Source: Pseudomonas graminis (GTDB taxonomy: Bacteria > Pseudomonadota > Gammaproteobacteria > Pseudomonadales > Pseudomonadaceae). Taken from it: DNA of 64,000 nt. The position numbers and the translations under genes are program-made. Below are positions 1-7,904 of this stretch, piece by piece. The stretch covers positions 5,098,501-5,162,500 of the forward strand of contig NZ_CP053746.1 of NCBI RefSeq assembly GCF_013201545.1, in the 5' to 3' direction. Numbering within the stretch: the first letter of the stretch is position 1; each line of letters starts with the position of its first letter. The notes under the pieces were generated by a model, which saw only the letters and a list, made by a program, of their open reading frames with translations, searched no databases and had not been told where the DNA came from.

Positions 1-257
1 GTGCCGCAATGGTGAGCCGCGCTGGTGGAATGAATAGTGGGCCTGACCGCTGGATTGGAGAATCACCAGAAAAGGCAATCCACCGTTTCACCGGGTGAAA
101 TGCTGACCGTGAAAACGTGCTCCCTGAGCCACTTGAAAGGCTGAACGCCCAGGTATCTGCAACATTCAGAAATATCCCCTTGACGGAAGCACGATGGCTG
201 AGCGTTCATATTGAAGTACACCCATCATCCAACTACTCCGTTCTCTGGTGAATTTCC
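1..257. other. Leading non-coding stretch, nothing assigned
   Basis: No convincing gene is visible. One plus-strand frame is open from the window edge to a stop near base 36 and could be the tail of an upstream gene, but about a dozen codons are too few to identify. No clear promoter with proper -35/-10 spacing was found before the MFS gene at 258. Confidence 0.4.
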
Positions 258-1553
258 ATGGTTTCGTCCGTTCTGGCGGCTTCGCTGTCGCGCCGCCGCG
301 TCCATTACAGCTGGGTGATTCTGGCCGTCACTTTCCTGACCATGCTGGTGATGGCCGGTGCAGTGGGCGCGCCGGGGGTGTTCATCCGGCCGCTGCAAGC
401 GGAATTCGGCTGGGACACCGCCGAGATTTCTTCGGCGCTGGCGATACGCTTTGCCCTGTTCGGTTTGGTTGGCCCTTTTGCCGCCGCATTCATGAACCAC
501 TTCGGCGTGCGCAAGGTGGTGCTGACGGCCCTGACACTGGTGGCCAGCGGCATGGTGTTATCGCTGTTCATGACGCAGTTCTGGCAATTGGTCGTGCTCT
601 GGGGCGTGGTGGTCGGCTTCGGCACGGGGCTGACGGCGATGGTGCTCGGCGCCACCGTCGCGACGCGCTGGTTCTCCGCGCGTCGCGGGCTGGCGATGGG
701 TTTACTGTCGGCGAGTTCTGCCACGGGCCAGTTGGTGTTCATGCCATTGCTGGCGAACATGACCGAGCATTTCGGCTGGCGCGCGGCGCTGACATGCATC
801 TGCGCAGCCATCGTCATTGCCGGTGTCGCGGTGCTGGCACTGATGCGCAATCGCCCTGCCGATCTGCAACTGCCGCTCTATGGTGATAAGGACATTCAAC
901 CCGTTGCCGAGAGCAGCCATACGTTCATTCAGCTGTTGATCACGCCGCTGCGAGTGCTGCGCGACGTGTCGAAAACCTGGACGTTCTGGGTGCTGTTCAT
1001 GACGTTCTTCATCTGCGGCGCCAGCACCAACGGCCTGATTCAGACCCATTTCATCAGCCTGTGCGGCGATTACGGCCTGGCCGCGACGACGGCAGCCGGA
1101 ATGCTGGCAGTGATGGGGATTTTTGATTTCTTCGGCACCATCGGCTCCGGCTGGCTGTCGGACCGCTTCGATAACCGCTGGCTGCTGTTCTGGTACTACG
1201 GCTTTCGCGGCGTGTCGCTGGTGCTGCTGCCCTTTCTGGATTTCACCGTGTTCGGGCTGTCCGTGTTTGCCCTGTTGTACGGGCTCGACTGGATTGCCAC
1301 GGTGCCGCCAACCGTAAAGCTGACCGCCCAGCGATTTGGCGCAGAACGCGCCAATATCGTGTTTGGCTGGGTGTTCGCCGGGCATCAGCTGGGTGCAGCG
1401 TTTGCCGCCTTCGGCGCCGGCTGGACGCGCACGCATTTCGCCACCTACCTGCCGACGTTTTTCATTTCCGGCCTGTTGTGCGCGATTGCCGCGTTGATCG
1501 CGCTGTCCATCGTGCCCGCGGTGAAGACGGCCAACGCTGCAGCTGCCTCATAA
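258..1553 (+). CDS. MFS transporter, oxalate/formate- or monocarboxylate-like
   Basis: A 431-residue inner-membrane carrier with the two six-helix halves of the major facilitator superfamily. The N-terminal helix follows a short basic stretch (SRRRVHYSW). An R-F/W-F-x-x-R-R-G-L-A-M-G motif at about residues 135-148 and the DRFDNR loop after helix 8 resemble the oxalate:formate antiporter and monocarboxylate groups of bacterial MFS. The substrate cannot be read from the sequence; a small organic acid is a guess from the subfamily. The gene stands alone and converges on the cytochrome bd operon with only a few bases between stop codons, and no terminator is visible there. Confidence 0.8.
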   Translation: MVSSVLAASLSRRRVHYSWVILAVTFLTMLVMAGAVGAPGVFIRPLQAEFGWDTAEISSALAIRFALFGLVGPFAAAFMNHFGVRKVVLTALTLVASGMVLSLFMTQFWQLVVLWGVVVGFGTGLTAMVLGATVATRWFSARRGLAMGLLSASSATGQLVFMPLLANMTEHFGWRAALTCICAAIVIAGVAVLALMRNRPADLQLPLYGDKDIQPVAESSHTFIQLLITPLRVLRDVSKTWTFWVLFMTFFICGASTNGLIQTHFISLCGDYGLAATTAAGMLAVMGIFDFFGTIGSGWLSDRFDNRWLLFWYYGFRGVSLVLLPFLDFTVFGLSVFALLYGLDWIATVPPTVKLTAQRFGAERANIVFGWVFAGHQLGAAFAAFGAGWTRTHFATYLPTFFISGLLCAIAALIALSIVPAVKTANAAAAS

Positions 1554-1558
1554 AGAGC

Positions 1559-1861
1559 CTAAAGCCACTGCCGCGCCGTCAGCCACATCCCAAAACCCAA
1601 GGCCATCAGCGCCCAGGCCAGCAGCGGGTGAAACACCACCCGCCAGGCCATCGCCCGCGGCTCGAAACCGACGCCGTGGACGAAGCCCCCGGCCACGCCC
1701 CACATGATCAGCATCAGCAGGCTGTGGGAATAATGGCCGTTGGCGTCGAGCATCGACGCCGGATGAATCAGCAACACCAGGCTGAGCGGCACGGCCATCA
1801 GCAGGGACAATGCCCGGCCGATGGCTTGCCTGAGGGGCGCGTTCAGCGCTTCAGCGGTCAC
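1559..1861 (-). CDS. ybgE: Cyd operon membrane protein, YbgE family
   Basis: A 100-residue inner-membrane protein with three predicted hydrophobic segments (about residues 20-37, 48-65, 80-96) and the HYSHSLLMLIMWGVAGGFVHGVGF region typical in placement and character of the YbgE family encoded at the end of cydABX operons. The likely start is GTG, overlapping the end of cydX by 11 bases, which suggests translational coupling. A longer open frame upstream reads through cydX and is not used. The family's function is not established; a role in assembly or stability of cytochrome bd is inferred only from its operon position. Confidence 0.75.
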   Translation of the reverse strand: MTAEALNAPLRQAIGRALSLLMAVPLSLVLLIHPASMLDANGHYSHSLLMLIMWGVAGGFVHGVGFEPRAMAWRVVFHPLLAWALMALGFGMWLTARQWL

Positions 1862-1967
1862 GGCCGCTCTCCAGCGCTGCGGCGTCGGACGACTCCAGCC
1901 ACAGCGCGTTGATGATGCCGAAGCTGCAGGCCAGCAACACGCCGAGAATCCAGGCGAAATACCACAT
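1851..1967 (-). CDS. cydX: Cytochrome bd-I small subunit CydX
   Basis: A 38-residue single-pass protein beginning MWYFAWILGVLLACSFGI, nearly identical to the N-terminus of E. coli CydX as I recall it (WYFAWILG and ACSFG are shared). In E. coli CydX binds CydA and is needed for stable haem insertion and full oxidase activity. It follows cydB by 25 bases and overlaps ybgE. A Shine-Dalgarno-like AAAGGAGA lies 5' of the ATG. It is easily missed because of its size and because another frame is open across it. Confidence 0.93.
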   Translation of the reverse strand: MWYFAWILGVLLACSFGIINALWLESSDAAALESGRDR

Positions 1968-1992
1968 GTTTGTCTCTCCTTTAAAGCGCGGC

Positions 1993-3135
1993 TCAGTACA
2001 GGCCGTGGGGGTTGTGGTCGATGTGCGCGGTGGTGACCTTGCCCCACATCTTCGCGTAGCACCAAAGCGTGTAGCAGAGGATCAGCGGCACGAAGATCGA
2101 CGCCGCGATCAGCATGATCATCAGGGTTTTATGGCTGGAAACAGCGTCCCACACGGTCAGGCTTGACGCCGGGTCCAGGCTCGACGGCATGACGAACGGG
2201 AACAGCGCGAAACCTGCGGTGCACAACGCGCCGACGATGCCCAGGCTGCTGCCGAGGAATGCCGTCCTGCCCTGCCCCGCACTGGCGCCGAGCAAGGCCA
2301 GCAAGCCACCGAAAATCCCCAACAACGGTGCGACGACCGTCAGCGGGTGCTGCTGATAATTCCCCAGCCAGCCGTGGTTGCTGGCCGTCACGGTTTTCGC
2401 CAGCGGGTTGAGCGCCGCGCCGGCATCGAACGCCGAGGTGATCGCCAGGCCCTGAATGCCGCCGAGCAGCAGCCACACGCCGGCCCCGATGAACGACAGC
2501 AAGAACAGCAGCGACAGCCACTGGGCCGCACGGCGTGAGCGTTGGGCGATGGCGCCCTCGGTGCGCATCAGCAGCCAGCTGCCGCCGTGCAGGCCGAGCA
2601 TGCTCAGGCTGACCACGCCAGCCAGCAGGCCAAACGGGCTCAACAGCTGCCAGAAGTTACCCTGATAACTGGAACGCAGGGTGTCGTCGAACTGGAACGG
2701 CACGCCCAGCAACAGGTTGCCGAACGCCACGCCGAAGACCAGCGACGGCACCACGCCACCGATGAACAAGCCCCAGTCCCAGCTCTGCCGCCAGCGGGTG
2801 TTTTCCAGCTTGCTGCGGTAATCGAACCCCACCGGGCGCACGAACAGCGCAAACAGCACCAGCAGCAGCGCCCAGTACAAACCCGAGAACGCCGCGGCGT
2901 AGACCAGTGGCCATGCGGCAAAAAGCGCACCGCCGGCGGTGATCAGCCAGACCTGATTGCCGTCCCAGTGCGGGGCGATGGTGTTGATGACCACACGCCG
3001 CTCGGTGTCGCTGCGCCCGACGTAAGGCATCAGCATCGCTGCGCCCAGGTCGAAGCCATCGGTGAGGGCGAAGCCGATCAGCAATACGCCGACCAGCACC
3101 CACCAGATCATTTTCAGTGTCTCGTAATCGAACAT
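1993..3135 (-). CDS. cydB: Cytochrome bd ubiquinol oxidase subunit II
   Basis: A 380-residue inner-membrane subunit that pairs with CydA in the bd-type quinol oxidase, which reduces O2 to water with quinol electrons and has high oxygen affinity. The start MFDYETLKMIWW, the ALTDGFDLG motif in helix 1, the GNQVWLI segment at about residues 58-64 and the GVPFQFD stretch match CydB. Length agrees with E. coli CydB (379). It begins 10 bases after cydA ends, in the same operon, and is followed by cydX. Confidence 0.97.
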   Translation of the reverse strand: MFDYETLKMIWWVLVGVLLIGFALTDGFDLGAAMLMPYVGRSDTERRVVINTIAPHWDGNQVWLITAGGALFAAWPLVYAAAFSGLYWALLLVLFALFVRPVGFDYRSKLENTRWRQSWDWGLFIGGVVPSLVFGVAFGNLLLGVPFQFDDTLRSSYQGNFWQLLSPFGLLAGVVSLSMLGLHGGSWLLMRTEGAIAQRSRRAAQWLSLLFLLSFIGAGVWLLLGGIQGLAITSAFDAGAALNPLAKTVTASNHGWLGNYQQHPLTVVAPLLGIFGGLLALLGASAGQGRTAFLGSSLGIVGALCTAGFALFPFVMPSSLDPASSLTVWDAVSSHKTLMIMLIAASIFVPLILCYTLWCYAKMWGKVTTAHIDHNPHGLY

Positions 3136-3145
3136 CGGTGATTCC

Positions 3146-4738
3146 TCAGGCCAGGGCCGGTTGTTTGGCGTGAGCAGCGTTGCCCTGCGCGGCTTGCTCG
3201 AAGTGATAGCGACCGGTGTGCAGGCTGCTCGGACCGAGCCGTGCGAACTTGATCATCAGGTACATCTCGATGATCAGCAGGACGGTGTAAAAGCCGACCA
3301 GCGCCACAATCGAACCGAGCACATCCCCCGCTGACAGAGTCGAGGCCGACAGGTGCACGGGCAGCACTTCACCGATGGACCAGGGCTGACGGCCATGTTC
3401 GGCGACCCACCAGCCGGTCTGGGTGGCAATCCACGGCAGCGGCAGGCTGAACAGCGCCCACTTGAGCAGCCAGCGCTTGCGGGTCTCGTTCTTGCGCGCC
3501 GACGCCCAGAAGGCACAGGCGAACAACAGCAGCATGAGCATCCCGCTGAGCACCATCACGCGGAAGGTCCAGAAGATCGACGCCACCTGCGGGATCGAGT
3601 CCAGCGCGGCCTGCTTGATCTGTTGCTCGCTCGCGTCGACGACCTTGTCGGTGTACTTCTTCAGCAACAGGCCGTAGCCGAGGTCCTTTTTCACCGCATT
3701 GAAAGCGTCGAGGGTTTGCTCGCTCTTGTCGCCGCCGCGCAGTTGGCCAAGCAAGTCGTAGGCGGTCATGCCGTTGCGGATGCGGCCTTCGTGTTCGCGG
3801 ACCAGGTCCTTGATGCCGGTGACCTGCTTGTCCACCGAGCGGGTGGCAATGATGCCCATCACGTAGGGAATCTTGACCGCGTAGTCGGTGCGCTGCTCGG
3901 CCTGGTTGGGCAAGCCGAACAGGGTGAACGCCGCAGGGGCCGGCTCGGTTTCCCATTCGGCTTCGATGGCGGCCAGTTTGGTTTTCTGCACGTCGCCGAT
4001 TTCGTAGCCGGATTCATCACCCAGCACGATCACCGACAGGATCGAGGCCATGCCGAATGCCGAGGCGATGGCGAACGAGCGCCGGGCGAAGGCGATGTCG
4101 CGGCCCTTGAGCAAGTACCAACTGGAAATCGCCAGAACGAAGATCGCGCCGGTGACGTAGCCGGACGCCACGGTGTGGACGAACTTGACCTGGGCGACGG
4201 GGTTGAACAGCAGGTCGCTGAAGCTGGTGAGTTCCATGCGCATGGTGGTGAAGTTGAACTCGGCGCCGACCGGGTTCTGCATCCAGCCGTTGGCGATGAG
4301 GATCCACAGCGCCGACATGTTCGAGCCGATCGCCACCAGCCAAGTGACTGTCAGGTGCTGGACGCGGGTCAGGCGGTCCCAACCAAAGAAGAACAGGCCG
4401 ATGAAGGTCGATTCGAGGAAGAACGCCATCATCCCTTCGATGGCAAGCGGCGCGCCGAAGATGTCACCGACGTAGTGGCTGTAGTAGGCCCAGTTGGTGC
4501 CGAACTGGAATTCCATGGTCAGGCCGGTGGTGACGCCGAGGGCGAAGTTGATGCCGAACAGTTTTCCCCAGAACTTCGTCATGTCTTTGTAGACCTGCTT
4601 GCCGGTCATGACGTAGACCGATTCCATGATGGCGAGCAGGAAGGTCATGCCGAGGGTCAACGGGACGAACAGGAAGTGGTACAGCGCGGTCATCGCGAAC
4701 TGCAGCCGGGAGAGGTCGACGACTGATTCCGATATCAT
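3146..4738 (-). CDS. cydA: Cytochrome bd ubiquinol oxidase subunit I, long Q-loop type
   Basis: The 530-residue catalytic subunit carrying the haems and the quinol site. [15 protein letters not shown] places His-21 at the position of the E. coli haem ligand His-19. The GRQPW motif and an extended periplasmic Q-loop ([20 protein letters not shown] and the region after it) are present. The long Q-loop marks the E. coli-like bd-I type rather than the short-loop cyanide-insensitive CioA usual in pseudomonads. The ATG overlaps the stop of the upstream small gene as ATGA. An Anr/FNR box before that small gene suggests induction at low oxygen. Confidence 0.97.
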   Translation of the reverse strand: MISESVVDLSRLQFAMTALYHFLFVPLTLGMTFLLAIMESVYVMTGKQVYKDMTKFWGKLFGINFALGVTTGLTMEFQFGTNWAYYSHYVGDIFGAPLAIEGMMAFFLESTFIGLFFFGWDRLTRVQHLTVTWLVAIGSNMSALWILIANGWMQNPVGAEFNFTTMRMELTSFSDLLFNPVAQVKFVHTVASGYVTGAIFVLAISSWYLLKGRDIAFARRSFAIASAFGMASILSVIVLGDESGYEIGDVQKTKLAAIEAEWETEPAPAAFTLFGLPNQAEQRTDYAVKIPYVMGIIATRSVDKQVTGIKDLVREHEGRIRNGMTAYDLLGQLRGGDKSEQTLDAFNAVKKDLGYGLLLKKYTDKVVDASEQQIKQAALDSIPQVASIFWTFRVMVLSGMLMLLLFACAFWASARKNETRKRWLLKWALFSLPLPWIATQTGWWVAEHGRQPWSIGEVLPVHLSASTLSAGDVLGSIVALVGFYTVLLIIEMYLMIKFARLGPSSLHTGRYHFEQAAQGNAAHAKQPALA

Positions 4739-4932
4739 TTTGGGTTTTTCTCAGAGGGTGCGGATGGGGTGCTCAGTAGGTGCAGGCCGGCTTGCACGCC
4801 GTCGTCCTTGACTTCGACCGGGGCGTCGAACCAGACGCTGCGGATGCCCATGAGCAGGACGAGTTTGATCAGGAGGATCAGACTGATGTCTTTGGCCAGG
4901 GGGTGTTTGAGGAAGTCGAAGGGACCGGGCAT
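4735..4932 (-). CDS. cydP: Small membrane protein, CydP-like leader of the cyd operon
   Basis: A 65-residue protein with a short cytoplasmic start ([13 protein letters not shown]), one transmembrane helix at about residues 16-34 ([18 protein letters not shown]) and a hydrophilic tail. The HPLA-K/R-D-I followed by a helix and a lysine matches what I recall of the putative cytochrome oxidase small subunit CydP. Its stop overlaps the cydA start by ATGA, so the two are probably coupled. The ribosome-binding site is weak. Function is inferred from position: an accessory or assembly subunit of the oxidase. Confidence 0.7.
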   Translation of the reverse strand: MPGPFDFLKHPLAKDISLILLIKLVLLMGIRSVWFDAPVEVKDDGVQAGLHLLSTPSAPSEKNPK

Positions 4933-4986
4933 GTTGAGGACTCGTCGGGGTGCGGGGTATTTTTCCTACAGCTCCTTCGTGCACCT

Positions 4987-5000
4987 TTGATCCAGGTCAA
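4987..5000 (-). promoter_or_regulatory. Anr/FNR box for the cyd operon
   Basis: Read on the minus strand the site is TTGACCTGGATCAA, matching the Anr/FNR consensus TTGAT-N4-ATCAA at nine of ten fixed bases. Its centre is 61 bases from the cydP start. If it works from -41.5, transcription would start near 4952 with a -10-like AAAAAT at 4964-4959 (four of six matches to TATAAT). Oxygen-limited activation of the oxidase operon is the expected outcome. Confidence 0.8.
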
Positions 5001-5353
5001 GGAATCGCGTTTACTCTGATGTGGCAGAACGCCACAGCTCTGCCTAACGGCAGAGGGTTTCGCCTTCGGCGAGTTACTTGGAAAAGCACCCCAAGTAACC
5101 AAGGGTGCCAGCTCCTGGTTTGGCCCTCCTCCGTCGGGTTCCTTCACTCCGGTCTTGCTCCGTGGGCCCGCGCCGAACGGACATCCATGTCCTGACGGCG
5201 CTCTCGCCGCATCCATGCGGCTCGGCCCACTCCGCAAAACCTGCGTTCAGCCTGCACCCAAGTCGCGTTTGGCGGTGACTGGACCTTCTGCGTACAAAGA
5301 TCAAAAGCAGATCAAAAGCTTCCCGGCTAAAGCCGGTCCCACTACGCCTAGAT

Positions 5354-5402
5354 GATCGTACCCACGCTCTGCGTGGGTATGCATCCCGGGACGCTCCGCG
5401 TC
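5354..5402. repeat. CCCACGC...GCGTGGG palindromic repeat, copy 1
   Basis: Contains CCCACGCTCTGCGTGGG followed by GGGACGCTCCGCGTC. The same module occurs at 15756-15804 (CCCACGCTCCGCGTGG, then GGACGCTCCGCGTC). Such short palindromes are scattered between genes in pseudomonads. No promoter or coding role is evident. Confidence 0.75.
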
Positions 5403-5403
5403 C

Positions 5404-5475
5404 ATTCCCGGCTGAAGCCGGTCCCACTGACTGCACACGGCTTTTTAGTGGGACCGGCTTCAGCCGGGAAGAGGC
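5404..5475. repeat. REP pair in inverted orientation (BIME-like)
   Basis: TTCCCGGCTGAAGCCGGTCCCACT at 5405-5428 and its inverse GTGGGACCGGCTTCAGCCGGGAAG at 5448-5471, separated by CTGCACACGG. The same pair with the same spacer occurs in the second composite element near 15.7 kb. A single REP lies just upstream at 5319-5344. Confidence 0.85.
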
Positions 5476-5730
5476 CCGTCCGGTCACTGGAGTTCAGGGG
5501 TTGCCGCGCGATGTGCTTTGTCTGGGGGTCGGGGAGGTTGTGTGAGGTTGCGCGCGGCAGTGGGGGAACCCGGATTTGTCTGTTCAAGCTGTTAGGATGA
5601 CCGGCAGGAAGCCGTCTCAAGTGACGGATTATTCAGCCGATATCCCAATGTGCAAGGCAGTCGGTGACGGTTGCGCCGGGTTATTCACGGCCCGGAATCG
5701 GTCGCTTTTGCACCCATGAGGTAGTTATCG

Positions 5731-6528
5731 ATGACACTCCATTCGCTCATTCACTCACTGGGCAGCGCACTGTGTATGGCGCTGTTGCTGTGCATGGGGA
5801 CAGGCGCGTCGGGAGCTGAATCGATTAACTCAGACGCGCTTCATGCCGAGATTCACGTAGTCACCGAAGAACTGCCGCCCTACAACATGACCCGCGACGG
5901 GGTGCTCACCGGTATGAGCACCGAGGTGGTTCAGGCGGTGTTGAAGGAGGTCAATGTGCAGGCCTCCATTCAGTCCATGCCCTGGGCACGGGCATATGAT
6001 CTGGCGCTGCACACGCCCAATGTGTTGATTTACTCCATCACCCGCACCGCCGAACGCGAGCATCTGTTCAAGTGGGTCGGCACCATCGCCGCGTCGCGCT
6101 GGTTTCTCTATTCGTCCGCCAGCCATCCCGTTACGTTGCTGAGCCTGGACGATGCCCGGGACTGGCAGACCGCGACGGTCAATGAAGATGTTGGCGAGCA
6201 GTACCTGATGGCGCGCGCGTTCGAGATCGGCCATCAGCTGCAATCGAGCAACCGCTACGAATTTAATTACCAGAAATTGCAGACCGGCCACGTCGACCTG
6301 TGGATTTCCGACGAGCTCAACGCTTACTACCTCGCCCGGCAAGTTGGTGATGACCCTGCCCGAACCCTGGTGCAATCCCTGCGCGTAAAAGAGCTGGAGG
6401 AAGCCGGCGGCTTCAACATGGCGTTAAGCACGGGAACGCCCGATGCCACGGTGCAGCTGTTTCAGAAAGCCCTGGAGACGATTCGCGCCAATGGCACCTA
6501 CGACGCCATCGCGCGCAAGTGGCAATGA
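5731..6528 (+). CDS. Periplasmic solute-binding protein, SBP_bac_3-like (first of pair)
   Basis: A 265-residue protein with a Sec signal (hydrophobic residues about 8-24, likely cleavage after GASGA) and a type II periplasmic-binding fold. The mature part opens with IHVVTEELPPYNM and contains MPWARAYDLA and a later LFKWVGTI, features of the extracellular family 3 amino-acid binding proteins. No permease or ATPase gene is near. Its stop overlaps the ATG of the downstream GGDEF gene, so it is probably co-translated with it. It resembles the third gene at 7905 (shared PWARAYD, NVLIY and LFKWVG). I infer a ligand-sensing rather than transport role; the ligand is unknown. Confidence 0.8.
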   Translation: MTLHSLIHSLGSALCMALLLCMGTGASGAESINSDALHAEIHVVTEELPPYNMTRDGVLTGMSTEVVQAVLKEVNVQASIQSMPWARAYDLALHTPNVLIYSITRTAEREHLFKWVGTIAASRWFLYSSASHPVTLLSLDDARDWQTATVNEDVGEQYLMARAFEIGHQLQSSNRYEFNYQKLQTGHVDLWISDELNAYYLARQVGDDPARTLVQSLRVKELEEAGGFNMALSTGTPDATVQLFQKALETIRANGTYDAIARKWQ

Positions 6529-7889
6529 GCATGCAGAGCGAAACGCCTTCCGGGCCGCCCGGCGACACCCGCCCGGGCCCTCGCAACGGGCAGCGCACCG
6601 GGTCGCTCGCGCGGCGTCTGGTGCTGGCGACGCTGGCGTTTTGCGTGCTATTCACTGTCGCGACGGTGCTGGTGCGTACCTGGTTCGCCTGGAACACCAA
6701 CCTGGCGAACATGAATGCCGAGCTGACTCTGATCGATCAGGTGTTTCAGGGCACGCTGTCCAAGGCCGTGTGGGAAATGGATGACCAGGCGCTGCAGACC
6801 CAGATCGACAGCGTCGCCACGGCGGCGCCGGTGGGTCGGGTACAGCTGAAGGTCCTGCGGCCCGGTCGCGCCCCTGAAATCCTCGAACGCCAGCACCCCG
6901 GCCACACCGGCTCGATTCGCGCCCCGGCGCTGTATCGGCAGCTGACCGTCGCGCCCTATCCCGGCGCCAGCGAAGTGGTGGGCGAGCTGACCATTGAAGG
7001 CGACGAGAGCCTGCTGTGGAGACGCCTGTGGAAAGAAGTCGCGATTATCATGCTCACTCAAATCATCCAATCGTTGGCGCTGGCCGGGGTGATCATGGGC
7101 ATGTTCAACCGCTCGGTGACCCTGCACGTGCGGCGCATTGCCCGGCACCTCGAGCACCTGACGCCGCTCAACCTCAAGACCCACCTGACCCTGGAACGGC
7201 GCGGCAAGGGAGGAGACGAACTTGACTTGCTGGAAGCGGGCGTCAATGACCTGCAGGACAAACTGGCTGCGCACCTGGAGCGTCAGGCACACGATGAAGT
7301 CGCCCTCGCCGCCAGCCGTGATCACCTCGCCGAACTGGTCGAGCAGCGCACTGCACAGCTCAAGGCCGCCAATACGCGACTTGAAGCCCTGACCCGCTTC
7401 GATCCCCTTACGGGGCTCGCCAACCGCCGCCATTTCGACGAGCTCAAGGAGCTGGAATTCAACCGCGCCTTGCGTCATCGCCAGCCGCTGTCGGTGCTGA
7501 TGTGCGACATCGATTTCTTCAAGCTCTACAACGACACCTACGGCCATGCCCGGGGCGATCAATGCCTGCGCGATGTGGCGCTGGCCATGAGCGCGCTGTT
7601 TTCGCGTTCCGGCGAACTGGTGGCGCGGCTCGGCGGCGAAGAGTTCGCCGTGCTGCTGCCGGGCCAGGATGAGCAACAGGCGCTGGCCTCGGCCGATCGC
7701 CTGCGCGGCCTGCTGGCCCGGCAACAACTGGTCCACAGCGCTTCACCGGTCTCGCCCTTCGTGACCTTGAGTATCGGCGTGGCCGAGCTCGACCCGGCGA
7801 ACATGGAGCACTTCGATCAACTGCTGCAGAGTGCCGACCGGGCACTGTACCGGGCGAAAAGCCAGGGCCGGGACCGCTGTGTGATCTGA
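6525..7889 (+). CDS. Membrane-bound diguanylate cyclase (GGDEF) between two binding proteins
   Basis: A protein of about 454 residues predicted to make cyclic di-GMP. Transmembrane helices lie at about residues 30-50 and 167-187, enclosing a periplasmic sensor region of about 115 residues. A HAMP-like linker, a short coiled coil (LAAHLERQAHDEV to AQLKAANTRLEAL) and a GGDEF domain with active-site GGEEF at 370-374 follow. FDPLTGLANRRHFDE opens the catalytic domain. The product-inhibition I-site is RSGE instead of RxxD. The start at 6525 gives an ATGA overlap with the upstream gene; GTG 6519 and ATG 6531 are alternatives. Flanking binding proteins suggest periplasmic control. Confidence 0.88.
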   Translation: MSMQSETPSGPPGDTRPGPRNGQRTGSLARRLVLATLAFCVLFTVATVLVRTWFAWNTNLANMNAELTLIDQVFQGTLSKAVWEMDDQALQTQIDSVATAAPVGRVQLKVLRPGRAPEILERQHPGHTGSIRAPALYRQLTVAPYPGASEVVGELTIEGDESLLWRRLWKEVAIIMLTQIIQSLALAGVIMGMFNRSVTLHVRRIARHLEHLTPLNLKTHLTLERRGKGGDELDLLEAGVNDLQDKLAAHLERQAHDEVALAASRDHLAELVEQRTAQLKAANTRLEALTRFDPLTGLANRRHFDELKELEFNRALRHRQPLSVLMCDIDFFKLYNDTYGHARGDQCLRDVALAMSALFSRSGELVARLGGEEFAVLLPGQDEQQALASADRLRGLLARQQLVHSASPVSPFVTLSIGVAELDPANMEHFDQLLQSADRALYRAKSQGRDRCVI

Positions 7890-7904
7890 ACCGAGAGGGA
7901 TGCC

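Larger units (their letters stand above)
5058..5475. repeat. Composite intergenic repeat, copy A
   Basis: About 420 bases that recur at 15370-15733. Order: TTTCGCCTTCGGCGA, a perfect hairpin (GTTACTTGG at 5073-5081 pairing with CCAAGTAAC at 5091-5099), a GC-rich body containing CTGCGTTCAGCCTGCACC, then GATCAAAAGCAGATCA, a REP at 5319-5344, a second palindrome module at 5354-5402 and an inverted REP pair at 5404-5475. Frames open inside it look spurious. It separates the cyd promoter from the GGDEF cluster. Confidence 0.85.

Noticed and set aside
225-500. Minus-strand open frame at the window start
   Set aside because: It is mostly antisense to the well-supported MFS gene and has shadow-like composition rich in Arg, Gln and His.
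3353-4726. Long 457-codon plus-strand frame opposite cydA
   Set aside because: Strongly conserved cydA occupies the other strand. The opposite frame shows the Gln/Arg/His/Glu-rich composition typical of antisense shadows in GC-rich DNA.
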